64,000 nucleotides of DNA, from positions 62,001 through 126,000 of the forward strand of contig JAKOTR010000053.1 of assembly GCA_029776225.1 (NCBI GenBank), read 5' to 3'. The DNA comes from Acidobacteriota bacterium (GTDB taxonomy: Bacteria; Acidobacteriota; Terriglobia; Bryobacterales; Bryobacteraceae). Position 1 is the stretch's first letter, and each line of letters begins with the position of its first letter. The translations under genes and the position numbers were made by a program. Under the pieces are notes generated by a model that saw only the letters and a list, made by a program, of their open reading frames with translations, was not told where the DNA came from and did no database searches. Positions 46,701-54,258 of the stretch are shown piece by piece.

Positions 46701-46862
46701 GCGTTGGCCGATTTCATCCGCAAATGCGTGGAAAACCCCCTCGGCTCCGTTGCCCGTGCCGCAAGTGCCCATCCCCACGGCGATGCGCGGCTTCTGCGGC
46801 AGAAGTTTGTCCAGCCCCGCCTGCCTTACGGCATTGTACGAACTCAAGTCCTGGATTCGCAT
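43710..46862 (-). CDS. Diaphorase subunit: NuoF/HoxF module fused to GltD/NfnB-like NADPH-flavin module
   Basis: 1050 residues. Module 1: a thioredoxin-like N-terminus (to about 120) with Cys34, Cys65 and Cys69; then the NuoF fold with FMN site LRGRGGAGYPTGLKW (about 195) and NADH site EGAGAFVCGEETALIASLEG; then [4Fe-4S] ligands in SESCGKCVPCR (about 487) and SLCGLGQ (about 531). Module 2, from about 560: cysteine ligands CENLALSPCENSCP and CQHPCEDRC, FAD site GIVGAGPAGLACAFYLSLLG (about 674), NADPH site VAVIGGGNSAIDSARTALRM (about 806), second FAD contact AGGDVISGAANVV, and a final CLRC. Module 2 is a whole GltD/NfnB-like enzyme unit. Plain HoxF lacks it. It adds a second flavin and a second nucleotide site, so NADP linkage or electron bifurcation with ferredoxin is possible. 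Overlaps hoxE by one base (TAATG). Confidence 0.93.
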   Translation of the reverse strand: MRIQDLSSYNAVRQAGLDKLLPQKPRIAVGMGTCGTGNGAEGVFHAFADEIGQRGLDVQLARVGCFGFCAQEPLVNVWLPGRPLVVLRRVQPNDVPRILDDLYLGRITESLALCKIEEWDHLTGQIHYGRGYPDIPLWNEIPFFRGQKKIVLRNCGLIAADDIEEYIAVGGYQSLYKVLIDGTPDAAIEQIKAAKLRGRGGAGYPTGLKWEALRKAKEEPKYLICNADEGDPGAYMNRNEIESDPHSLLEGMIIGGYLTGAHEGIIYVRAEYPLAVHRLSRAIEQAKQYGVLGENILGRGFNFNISLVEGAGAFVCGEETALIASLEGHAGRPRPRPPFPAQKGLYGKPTNINNVETWYNIAPIIAKGAAWFNETGSSKSPGTKVFSLVGKVNNTGLIEMPLGTPLKTFVYDVGGGGINGRQIKAVQTGGPSGGCIPQDMFDTPVDYETLAKLGSIMGSGGMVVMDEDNCMVDVARYFIEFTHSESCGKCVPCRVGLDKALKILNAFTDGKGTEADLDSLDELGRMIRDMSLCGLGQTAPNPVLTTMRHFRHEFEDHIRANRCRAGVCENLALSPCENSCPLHMNIPRFLQLYKEDRLEEAFESVVMDNPLPASTGRVCQHPCEDRCRRTNLDSAINIRDVHRYIADSIYASDRYPAMIERILARKLAPTGKKVGIVGAGPAGLACAFYLSLLGHEATIYDSNAAAGGMLRYALPEYRLPEHVLDKEIELIERLGVKFVFNTTVGRDLSLDELEAQYDAVFLAMGTWKEASARLPGIELRGVMPALGFLEAVSKGEKVNLGKRVAVIGGGNSAIDSARTALRMGAEVTVIYRRERKDMPAIKEEVEAAEAEGANFVYLAAPHRIVGTTDGRVKAIEVVKTRLGEFDTSGRRKPVPTEEIQVFKCDTVILAIGERVDDALPRASGLKLTDSGTIAADRYTLQTSRPKVYAGGDVISGAANVVNAMGYGKKAARLIDQHLMEDKRIAKLSRKWEYDQTPPASPSKEPRQLPGQLDPLERVKSFAEVTTGLTALQVLHEAERCLRCDVKANGD

Positions 46863-47374
46863 TACTTGCCCTTCGAAAGCTCGTCAATTTCAGTGCGGAG
46901 GGCCCGTTCGTTCACGTGCCCAAAAATCTGGTGATTGATTTCCACCACCGGCGCGAGCGCGCACTGCCCGAAACAGGCCACGGTGCGGATGGTGAACTTG
47001 CGGTCCGGGGTGGTTATGGAGAGCTTATCGGCGGCATCGGCTTCTTCGCTGTGATCGACGACGCCCAGTTCCAGTTTCAGGCGCTCCAGCAGCGCGCGCG
47101 ACCCGCGCGTGTGGCAGGCCGTACCCCGGCAGACGCAGATGGTGTTTTCGCCCTGCGGTTCAAGGTTGAACAGGGCGTAAAATGTCACCACACTGTGTAC
47201 CTGGGACAGCGGCAGGTTCATCTTAGCCGCGATGTATTCCAGCACTTCGGCCGAGAGATACTTGCCGGAGGCTCGTTCCTGAACTCTTTCGAGGATGGTC
47301 AGCAGGGAACCTGGCCTGCCCTGGTATTCGGCGACAAGCCGGTCCACATACTCCTGTTCCTGGAGCATAGGCAT
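46862..47374 (-). CDS. hoxE: Hydrogenase diaphorase small subunit (HoxE/NuoE type)
   Basis: 170 residues. The thioredoxin-like [2Fe-2S] fold has ligands in ICVCRGTACHTRGS and VACFGQCALAP. The N-terminal helical part (YVDRLVAEYQG, then YLSAEVLEYIAAKMNLPLSQ) is typical of NuoE/HydC. It is the first gene of the operon and pairs with the flavin subunit. Its stop and the next start share one base (TAATG), a strong sign of coupled translation. ATG 47374 has AAGG about 10 bases upstream. Confidence 0.94.
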   Translation of the reverse strand: MPMLQEQEYVDRLVAEYQGRPGSLLTILERVQERASGKYLSAEVLEYIAAKMNLPLSQVHSVVTFYALFNLEPQGENTICVCRGTACHTRGSRALLERLKLELGVVDHSEEADAADKLSITTPDRKFTIRTVACFGQCALAPVVEINHQIFGHVNERALRTEIDELSKGK

Positions 47375-47559
47375 GTTGGCGTTTCCTTTCCGGGATGGGC
47401 CTCAAGCCTTCCCCTGGGTCTGGACCCGGCGCCGGGGCTGCGCCGGAGTTTCATGTTCCTTTGTCCGAATTGCTGCCTTAAACATCAGGATATAACATCG
47501 GCCCGGCTTTTGGGGGAGGATAGCTAACGATTTTTGGTGGCGCTTTTCAGAACACGGAA

Positions 47560-47589
47560 ATATAAGAAGCCGATCGGAAAGCTCGCCAA
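47560..47589 (-). promoter_or_regulatory. Possible sigma-70 promoter of the hydrogenase operon
   Basis: On the minus strand: TTGGCG (47589-47584), 18-base spacer, TTATAT (47565-47560). It lies about 190 bases upstream of hoxE in the 250-bp gap that separates it from the receiver gene. The rest of this gap shows no gene; a second TTATAT near 47490 lacks a -35. Confidence 0.4.
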
Positions 47590-47624
47590 TCGCAGGGGTG
47601 ATTTTCGATCGTCCAGGCGAAACG

Positions 47625-48014
47625 TTAATTGCCGCCGGCGCCCCTCGTCCGGCGGCGTCCGAGCAACTGCCGGACCTTGCCGCGGAGCGCTTCCGGCGTG
47701 AATGGCTTCCGGATGAAGTTCGATTCGCTTGGCTCGATGCCGCTCAGCCAGACGATCTCTTCGGAATAACCCGAGATGTAGAGCACTTTGAGGTCCGGGC
47801 GCGATTCCTTGAGCCGCGCGACCAGCGGTCCGCAGCGCATTTCGGGCAAAACGACGTCAGTCAGCAGGAGGTCGATGGGCCCGTCGTGCCGCGCGGCCAC
47901 CTCGAGCGCGTGGGGAACCCCGCCGGCTTCGAGAATCCTGTAATGCCCCTCCAACATGTGGCGGACAACCCCTCGCACCGCGGCGTCGTCCTCGACGATC
48001 AGAATTGTTTGCAT
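47625..48014 (-). CDS. Stand-alone response-regulator receiver (CheY-like)
   Basis: 129 residues from ATG 48014 (MQTILIVEDDAAVRGVV). All receiver hallmarks are present: the Glu-Asp-Asp acidic pocket, the acceptor Asp in LLLTDVVLPEM, Ser in YISGYSEE, and Lys in IRKPFTPEAL. There is no output domain. It resembles the receivers of hybrid kinases. It lies just upstream of the hydrogenase operon on the same strand with a 250-bp gap, so co-transcription is possible but unsupported. Confidence 0.9.
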   Translation of the reverse strand: MQTILIVEDDAAVRGVVRHMLEGHYRILEAGGVPHALEVAARHDGPIDLLLTDVVLPEMRCGPLVARLKESRPDLKVLYISGYSEEIVWLSGIEPSESNFIRKPFTPEALRGKVRQLLGRRRTRGAGGN

Positions 48015-48239
48015 ACCCAGATGGCGCCCATCATATGCCGGGGGAGCTGCGGCCGTCAATCAGAATGGTGCGGAATCCGCCGTTTTCCACAAAGGATGTT
48101 CGGCGGTTTTTCAGATATTTGAATCTTGATCGCGGTGGAATTCCTGTGGATAAACCCACCCGGCGCCGATATGTTTTTAGGCGCATTCCCGTACACCGGG
48201 CGGCGGCACAATCCGTCAATCTTGTTTTGCGGGAGAACT

Positions 48240-48596
48240 ATGGGATTCAAGCCAGCAACACATCCCGGCGTGGACCGGTACACAAAAGCGGTGCTGACGG
48301 TGATTGCCATTCTGCTCGCAGCGATCGCGTTTCAGCCCGCGCTCTTCCCTACCCCTGCCTCGGCGCAGCAGGGCTATCCCTACCTCTACGTCGAACCGGG
48401 CATCGTCAACCTCCGGAAGCCCGACGGCACGCGGCAGGTGCGAGGTAAGGTGGTGATCGATATGAGAAACGGCGACATCTGGGGATTTCCGACAGACGCG
48501 CCAGTGCCCTACCCCATCGACATGACCAAGACGGATCCGCCGGTCTCCGCGCCCATTTACCTCGGCAGATTCGATTTTTCGATGATCCCGCGGTGA
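48240..48596 (+). CDS. Small exported protein, unknown function
   Basis: 118 residues from ATG 48240, behind GGGAGA. One hydrophobic segment (AVLTVIAILLAAIAF) is followed by a possible cleavage site (PTPASAQQG). The mature part has LYVEPGIVNLRKPDGTRQVR and GDIWGFPTDAPVPYPID. No family is recognised; I believe similar short proteins occur in acidobacteria, but that is memory, not evidence. Divergent from the receiver gene. Confidence 0.65.
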   Translation: MGFKPATHPGVDRYTKAVLTVIAILLAAIAFQPALFPTPASAQQGYPYLYVEPGIVNLRKPDGTRQVRGKVVIDMRNGDIWGFPTDAPVPYPIDMTKTDPPVSAPIYLGRFDFSMIPR

Positions 48597-48683
48597 AGCG
48601 CGCGGGCTGGGCGTGCGACTGGTAAGCGCCTGCGGGCAACCGGGCATCAAGGCGCCGGTCTGATTTCGCATCGTTTGAGAAGG

Positions 48684-48715
48684 TTGACTCCAGCCTGGCA
48701 GATTTCATGTATAAT
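48684..48715 (+). promoter_or_regulatory. Promoter of the FkbM methyltransferase gene
   Basis: TTGACT (48684-48689) and a consensus TATAAT (48710-48715) with a long 20-base spacer; TG directly precedes the -10. The TATAAT is 20 bases before the GTG start, with AAGGAG between, giving a very short leader. Confidence 0.5.
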
Positions 48716-48735
48716 CCTCCCGGCTAAGGAGCACC

Positions 48736-49725
48736 GTGAAGCGAATCCTCGCCGGTTCCCTTCTCCCCCTTTGCGTGATCGCGTGGTGCGCAATGTCATT
48801 GATGTTCCTTGCGGCGCCAAAACTCATTGATGCAAGCCTCTCGTTCGGCCCTACGCGCCCCCTGGTTCTTGGAAGTGCGGCCTACTTCGGAGACTGGGCT
48901 TCGCCAGACTGTAGCTTGATCGACTGCATTCGAGCGATACGCAACAAAGACCGGGAGTCTCGGCGTGCAGAAGAACTAGCTCGCATGTGCCGAGTCATCC
49001 GCACTACTGAGACTGCTAAGTTGATTGCCACACCCTACGGCCAATACTGGCTTCCAAGAAGTGAGCACATTGGCGGCTTAGTGGGAAACTTCATTGAGCG
49101 AAAGAAAGACGTTTATAAGACATCCCGCATCCGTCCTGGAGATGTCGTGCTTGATTGCGGCGCCAACGTCGGCGCGTTCACCAGGCTAGCGCTCGACCGA
49201 GGTGCAGGTTTGGTTGTCGCCATCGAGCCCGCTCCGGCGAATGTGGAGTGCCTCCGCGCCACTTTTGCAGAAGAGATAGCGGCCGGGCGCGTCATCGTCT
49301 ACCCGTTTGGGGTTTGGGACACCGAAGAAGCAAAAACAATGAACGTGGTTACCGAGGGAAGCGGGCTGAACAGCCTTGTGTTGTCCTCGCCATACGAGAC
49401 GAGCCATATTCAAATCCGGTTGACCACAATCGATCAACTCGTCAGTGACCTTAAGCTCGCGCGCGTAGATTTCATCAAAATGGATATCGAGGGGGCCGAG
49501 CGTCAGGCCCTTCGCGGCGGCCGCACCACAATCGCCCGTTTTCAGCCCCATCTGGCGGTTGCGCTAGAACACCTGCCCACCGACGCTACAGAACTGCCGG
49601 GATACATCAGGGAATTGTGGCCCGAGATGCGCACCGCAACCAGTCCCGCTACGTTTGTAATGCTGCCTAATCTCCAGCGAATTCAGCCGGACGTGGTATG
49701 GGCGGATGCGCATCCTGTTGAATGA
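48736..49725 (+). CDS. FkbM-family methyltransferase, membrane-anchored
   Basis: 329 residues from GTG 48736, with AAGGAG 5 bases upstream. The N-terminal hydrophobic anchor is LAGSLLPLCVIAWCAMSLMF. The SAM-binding motif is VVLDCGANVGAFTRLALDRG and the FkbM-specific part DFIKMDIEGAERQALRGG. FkbM enzymes O-methylate sugars or polyketides. Base composition is visibly lower in GC than the neighbours and codon choice more mixed, suggesting acquisition. It ends only 10 bases from the CCA end of the convergent selenocysteine tRNA gene, a classic insertion point. Confidence 0.88.
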   Translation: MKRILAGSLLPLCVIAWCAMSLMFLAAPKLIDASLSFGPTRPLVLGSAAYFGDWASPDCSLIDCIRAIRNKDRESRRAEELARMCRVIRTTETAKLIATPYGQYWLPRSEHIGGLVGNFIERKKDVYKTSRIRPGDVVLDCGANVGAFTRLALDRGAGLVVAIEPAPANVECLRATFAEEIAAGRVIVYPFGVWDTEEAKTMNVVTEGSGLNSLVLSSPYETSHIQIRLTTIDQLVSDLKLARVDFIKMDIEGAERQALRGGRTTIARFQPHLAVALEHLPTDATELPGYIRELWPEMRTATSPATFVMLPNLQRIQPDVVWADAHPVE

Positions 49726-49735
49726 GTGGGCTATC

Positions 49736-49833
49736 TGGCGGAAGCTAGTGGGAGTCGAACCCACCCGTGACGCCTTGAAGGGCCACGCGCCGGATTTGAA
49801 GTCCGGGCCCAGCACCGGCCAAGACTAGCTTCC
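49736..49833 (-). tRNA. selC: Selenocysteine tRNA (anticodon UCA), with encoded CCA
   Basis: On the minus strand an 8-bp acceptor stem (GGAAGCTA with TAGCTTCC) joins a 5-bp T stem (GTGGG/CCCAC, loop TTCGACT), the 13-bp stack of bacterial tRNA-Sec. The anticodon loop CTTCAAA gives UCA, which reads UGA. A long variable arm is present. Discriminator G and CCA are encoded at 49739-49736. TAAAAT about 8 bases upstream of the 5' end may be the -10. The organism therefore makes at least one selenoprotein, though none is recognised in this window. Confidence 0.95.
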
Positions 49834-49889
49834 ACACGCGATTTTAGCCCAGTTTGGTTGCCGCTACGCCGAAGCTGCCGCAAAAAGCC

Positions 49890-52800
49890 TCAATGAAAAT
49901 CGTGGGACACGCTGATTGGCTGCGGCGCGGCGAGCGCCTCCACCACACTGGCCTTCACTGACACCACGCCGTCCACGTTTTGCAGGATTCCCTCTACGTA
50001 CAGAAACGGCGCGTTCACCAGGACCAGCCGGTTGGCCTCGAACACGTTGGGCGTAACGATCACGTTCGCGATTCCGGTCTCGTCCTCCAGGCTCAGGAAC
50101 ACGAACCCGTTCGCGGTTGCCGGCCGCTGGCGCACGATCACCGACCCGGCAACGCGCACCGCGCGGCCATTGGGCATCCTCCGCAGCTCCATTGCCGTTG
50201 AGACCCCGCGCGCCCGCATCTCCTCGCGCCGGAACGCCATGGGGTGCTTCCCGATGGTGACGCCCGTGCCGCGGTAATCGGCATCGAGGCGCTCGAAATC
50301 CGTCATCCGCGCCAGCGGGGAGGAGCCGTCCCCTTTGAGCGCTTCGAGCAGCGGGCCAGCGGGCTGAATCGCGCGGCTGGATTCCCAGAGCGCGCCGCGG
50401 CGGTCTGACCGTTCGAGCTTATTCAGCGCGCCCACCTGGGCCAGCGTCGTGAGCTCGTCCTTGCGCAGCCCGGGCACGCGCCGCACCAAATCGTCGATGT
50501 CCGTGAACGGCCTCCGCTTGCGCTCTTCGACAATCGCCCGGCCGGCCTCCTCCCGCAGCCCGCGCACGTACAGGAGCCCCAGCCGCAGGCAGCCGGATTC
50601 GATCGTGCACAGCCATTCCGACCGCGTCACATCCACCGGCAGCACGCGCAATCCGTGCCGCTGCGCGTCCTTGATGATCGTCGAAGGATGGTAAAACCCC
50701 ATCGGCTGATTGTTCAGCAGCGCCGCGGTGAACGGGCCGAGGTAGTGGCACTTCAGATACGCGCTCGCGTACGCCAGCAGCGCGAAACTCGCGGCATGCG
50801 ACTCGGGAAACCCGTACAGCGCAAACGAGGTGATGGCCTGCACAATGGTGTCCTGCGTCTCGCCCGTAATGCCGTTGCGCTCCATGCCGCTGCGCAGCCG
50901 CACCTCGATTTCGCGCATCTTCGCCTCGGACCGCTTGTGGCTGAACGCGCGCCGCAGCTCCTCCGCCTCGCCGCCGGTGAAGCCGGCTGCGATCATCGCT
51001 ATCCTCAGCAACTGCTCCTGAAAAATCGGAACGCCGAGCGTGCGCTTCAGCACCGGCTCGAGCGACGGATGCAGGCACTCGGGCGGCTCGCGCCCCTGCC
51101 GCCGCTTGATATACGGATGAATCATTTTGCCCACGATCGGCCCCGGCCGGATGATGCCCACCTGCACGACGAGGTCGTAAAACTTCGCCGGGCGGAGGCG
51201 CGGCAGCGTGGCCTGCTGCGCGCGGCTTTCCACCTGGAACATGCCGATGGTGTCGGCCTCCTGGAGCGCGCGGTAGGTGGCCGGATCGTCCGGCGGCAGG
51301 TGCGCCAGGTCCACTTCCTCGCCCGTCGTTTCACGAATCAGCTTGAGGGTATCTTCGAGCACGGCCATCATGCCGAGCCCGAGCAGGTCCACCTTGATCA
51401 GCCCGAGGTCCGCGCAGTCGTCCTTGTCCCACTGCACCACCACGCGCCCCGGCATGGTGGCGGGTTCGAGCGGCACGACGGAATCGAGCTGTCCCTGGCA
51501 GATCACCATGCCGCCGGAATGCTGCCCGAGGTGCCGCGGCAGGTCCTGCACGGCGCGGTAAAGCTCCAAAAATTTCCGTATGCGCGGGTGCGTAATGTCG
51601 AGCCCGGCGTCGCGGAACTGCCGTTCGCTGGTGTCCGCAGGGTCCTTCCACTCCCAGGCGCGCACGAGCGAGGAGAGGCGCGCCAGTACGCCCTCCTCAA
51701 AGCCAAGCGCCTTGCCCACTTCGCGCGCCGCCGAGCGCCCGCGGTATGTGATAACGTTCGCCGTCATCGCCGCGCCGAGCCGTCCGTAGCGCTCGTAGAC
51801 GTACTGGATCACGCGCTCGCGCTGGCTGCCGCTCGGCAGGTCGAGATCGATATCGGGCCACTCGCCGCGCTCTTCGCTCAGAAAACGCTCGAACAGCAGG
51901 TCCATGCCCACCGGGTCCACCGCCGTGATGCCGAGCGAATAGCAGACCGCGCTGTTAGCGGCCGAGCCGCGCCCCTGCACCAGAATGCCCTGCTCGCGGC
52001 AAAACCGTACGATGTCCCAGACGATGAGGAAGTAACCCGAAAGCTTCAGTTTTTCAATCAGCGCCAGTTCGCGCTCGATCTGCCGCCGCGCCCGCTCATG
52101 ATACGGTCTATAGCGCTGCCGCGCGCCTTCCTCGGTCAGCTTGCGCAGAAACGAGTCCATCGTTTCGCCCGGCGGCACGGGGTATTTCGGGAACTCGTAG
52201 CCCAAGTCGGTCAGCTCGAACTCCAGCCGCGAGGAAAGCTCGGCGGTGTTGGCGATGGCTTCCGGGAGGTCGGCGAACAGCCGCGCCATTTCGGCCGCGG
52301 GCTTCAGATACCGCTCGGCATTACCGGTGAGCAGGCGCCCCGCGGTTTCAAGCGTCACCTTGTTGCGGATAGCGGTGAACACGTCGAGAATCTCGCGCTC
52401 GGCCGCCGTGGCATGGCACACGCCGTTGGTGGCAAGCAGCGGGATCCGCGCGGCGCGCGCCAGTTCCACCACGGCCTGGTTGCGCGCTTCCTCCTCGCGG
52501 TTCATGTGCCGCTGGAGTTCCGCGTAGACGTTTTCGCGGCCGAACGCCGCGACAAGCCGCTCCAGGCACTCCCGCCCCTTGCCGGCCTGAATCGCTTTTG
52601 CGAGCGGGCCGTCCGCGCCGCCCGTGAGGCAGACGAGACCTTCGGCGTATTCCGCGATTTCCTCCGGCCGCGCCGCACCTTCGTATTTCTTCGCGCGCAG
52701 CTTCATGCGCGTGATGAGGCGGCAGAGGTTCTGATAGCCCGTGCGGTTGCGGACCAGCAGCGGGTAGACCGTGCCGTCCGTGGCAGTGACCTCCGCGCCT

Positions 52801-53009
52801 ACGTGCGCGCGGATGCCGGCCTTTTTCGCGGCGAAGTGGAAGCGCGGCGAGCCGTAGACGCCGTCGCGGTCGGTGAGCGCCATGGCGGGCATGTCCAGCG
52901 CCGCGCACGCGCCAGCCAGTTCTTCCGGCAGCGAAGCGCCACGCAGGAAACTGAACGCCGACCGCGCATGGAGTTCGACGTAGGGCAGGTCTCCCGCCCT
53001 GTCAGTCAT
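49890..53009 (-). CDS. dnaE2: Error-prone DNA polymerase DnaE2 (ImuC)
   Basis: 1039 residues from ATG 53009, which has GGAGGGG upstream and overlaps the end of imuB. The start of the PHP domain is YVELHARSAFSFLRGASLPE, the typical DnaE2 N-terminus. The polymerase catalytic acids are in WPDIDLDLPSG, so the enzyme should be active. The C-terminal OB fold region is VRVAGSVIVRQRPATANGFV. It copies across damaged DNA as the polymerase of the ImuA-ImuB-DnaE2 mutasome. No beta-clamp or proofreading gene is near. Confidence 0.96.
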   Translation of the reverse strand: MTDRAGDLPYVELHARSAFSFLRGASLPEELAGACAALDMPAMALTDRDGVYGSPRFHFAAKKAGIRAHVGAEVTATDGTVYPLLVRNRTGYQNLCRLITRMKLRAKKYEGAARPEEIAEYAEGLVCLTGGADGPLAKAIQAGKGRECLERLVAAFGRENVYAELQRHMNREEEARNQAVVELARAARIPLLATNGVCHATAAEREILDVFTAIRNKVTLETAGRLLTGNAERYLKPAAEMARLFADLPEAIANTAELSSRLEFELTDLGYEFPKYPVPPGETMDSFLRKLTEEGARQRYRPYHERARRQIERELALIEKLKLSGYFLIVWDIVRFCREQGILVQGRGSAANSAVCYSLGITAVDPVGMDLLFERFLSEERGEWPDIDLDLPSGSQRERVIQYVYERYGRLGAAMTANVITYRGRSAAREVGKALGFEEGVLARLSSLVRAWEWKDPADTSERQFRDAGLDITHPRIRKFLELYRAVQDLPRHLGQHSGGMVICQGQLDSVVPLEPATMPGRVVVQWDKDDCADLGLIKVDLLGLGMMAVLEDTLKLIRETTGEEVDLAHLPPDDPATYRALQEADTIGMFQVESRAQQATLPRLRPAKFYDLVVQVGIIRPGPIVGKMIHPYIKRRQGREPPECLHPSLEPVLKRTLGVPIFQEQLLRIAMIAAGFTGGEAEELRRAFSHKRSEAKMREIEVRLRSGMERNGITGETQDTIVQAITSFALYGFPESHAASFALLAYASAYLKCHYLGPFTAALLNNQPMGFYHPSTIIKDAQRHGLRVLPVDVTRSEWLCTIESGCLRLGLLYVRGLREEAGRAIVEERKRRPFTDIDDLVRRVPGLRKDELTTLAQVGALNKLERSDRRGALWESSRAIQPAGPLLEALKGDGSSPLARMTDFERLDADYRGTGVTIGKHPMAFRREEMRARGVSTAMELRRMPNGRAVRVAGSVIVRQRPATANGFVFLSLEDETGIANVIVTPNVFEANRLVLVNAPFLYVEGILQNVDGVVSVKASVVEALAAPQPISVSHDFH

Positions 53010-54255
53010 AACTCCCCTCCACAAACCAGGCTCCGTTCCGCCGGTCGCGATACAGCCGGTAGAGCGCTCCGCCGCTCAACTCCACATCCCACTCGTCGCG
53101 CGACCATGCGTCTTCGCGCCACCAGTCGCCCGAGGTCCGCCACGGTCCCGCCGCCGCCACCACGCGGCCGCGTATCCCGCGCGCCGTCACCCGCGCCAGA
53201 CGCCCGCCCTGCGTCTGGACCTGGGCGCGCAGCGCCGGACGGAACACGCGCAGCGCCAGCCGCGGACGCCGCCCCGCCCGCGCCGCGCCGTTCGCGCTTC
53301 CGAAACGCTTCATCACGAACGCGCCCGGCCGGTGCGTATCCAGCAGTTCCGCCGACCCCACGTTTCCCTCCCCCACCAGCTTCGCGATCCGCGCCAGCGT
53401 CAATTCCAGCTTCTGCGGCTCCGGCGCTTTCGGGAGAAAAAGCCCGTGCTGCACGACGCGCGGGTTCACCGGCTCGGCCGAAATCGAAACCGCCGTCACC
53501 GGCGCGCCCGGCGGATGCGCTTCCAGATCGAGCGTGATCAGCTTCAGAAAGGTTTTGGCGTCGCGCATCGGGTACGGAAGCCGCAGCGTGCGCTCGTGCG
53601 TCCCCGTTTCGAGCTTCAGGGAAACCCGCAGTTCGTGCGTAGCCAGCCCGTGGGAATCGAGCCGCCCGCACACCGTCCCGAGCAGCCGCCCCAGAATGAA
53701 CGACAGCGGTTCGAGCAGCACCAGCGGGTATTCCAGGTCGAACGAATCCTCGAAGGACGGCGCTTCCTGCGCCGGCACGAGCGGCCGCACGCTCTCCCCG
53801 CGCGCCAGTTTCTGGTAATGGACTCCCAGTGCCCCGAGCCGCTCGGCGACGCCGTCTTCCGGAAGCGCGGCGAACTCGCCAAAGGTGCGGATGCCCCACA
53901 GCGCCAGCGTGCCCGTGATGTCTTCCGGTGCGCCCAGGACCTCCACAGGGATCCCCGCCAGCTTTTCCGCGTCCATCATGGTGACGCCCCGGAACCAGCG
54001 CGCGCCGTGCACGGCCGCATCCGGGTTGTCCGCCACGGCGATATTCGCGTTCAGCTCCAGTTCCGCGGCGCGCCGCGCCATCGCCTCCGCCACGTTGCGC
54101 GCCGAGTTTTCAAACAGGCGCAGCAGCCCGGCGATGTTCACCACTGCGGTGTCCGGCGCGGTCTCCTCGACGTACGGCGAAAAATCCGACGCGCACTCGG
54201 CCAGCCGCGGGCGCTGCCGTTCCGTGATCTCCGGAACATGAATCGCGGCGAACAT
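53002..54255 (-). CDS. imuB: ImuB, inactive Y-family polymerase-like adaptor
   Basis: 417 residues. It starts MFAAIHVPE and follows the Y-family fold (FENSARNVAEAMARRAAELE, LALWGIRTFGEFAALPEDGV with its helix-hairpin-helix) but lacks the catalytic acidic residues of active Y polymerases, as ImuB proteins do. It is the hub that links DnaE2 to the sliding clamp and ImuA. The C-terminal part contains SGGALYRLYRDRRNGAWFVE. Its 3' end overlaps dnaE2 by 8 bases and imuA ends 3 bases before it, so the cassette is one operon. Confidence 0.92.
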   Translation of the reverse strand: MFAAIHVPEITERQRPRLAECASDFSPYVEETAPDTAVVNIAGLLRLFENSARNVAEAMARRAAELELNANIAVADNPDAAVHGARWFRGVTMMDAEKLAGIPVEVLGAPEDITGTLALWGIRTFGEFAALPEDGVAERLGALGVHYQKLARGESVRPLVPAQEAPSFEDSFDLEYPLVLLEPLSFILGRLLGTVCGRLDSHGLATHELRVSLKLETGTHERTLRLPYPMRDAKTFLKLITLDLEAHPPGAPVTAVSISAEPVNPRVVQHGLFLPKAPEPQKLELTLARIAKLVGEGNVGSAELLDTHRPGAFVMKRFGSANGAARAGRRPRLALRVFRPALRAQVQTQGGRLARVTARGIRGRVVAAAGPWRTSGDWWREDAWSRDEWDVELSGGALYRLYRDRRNGAWFVEGSYD

Positions 54256-54258
54256 GTT

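Noticed and set aside
43932-46934. 1000-codon plus-strand frame across the hydrogenase diaphorase
   Set aside because: It is the antisense of the NuoF-GltD fusion; composition is His/Arg/Val-rich with no recognisable domain.
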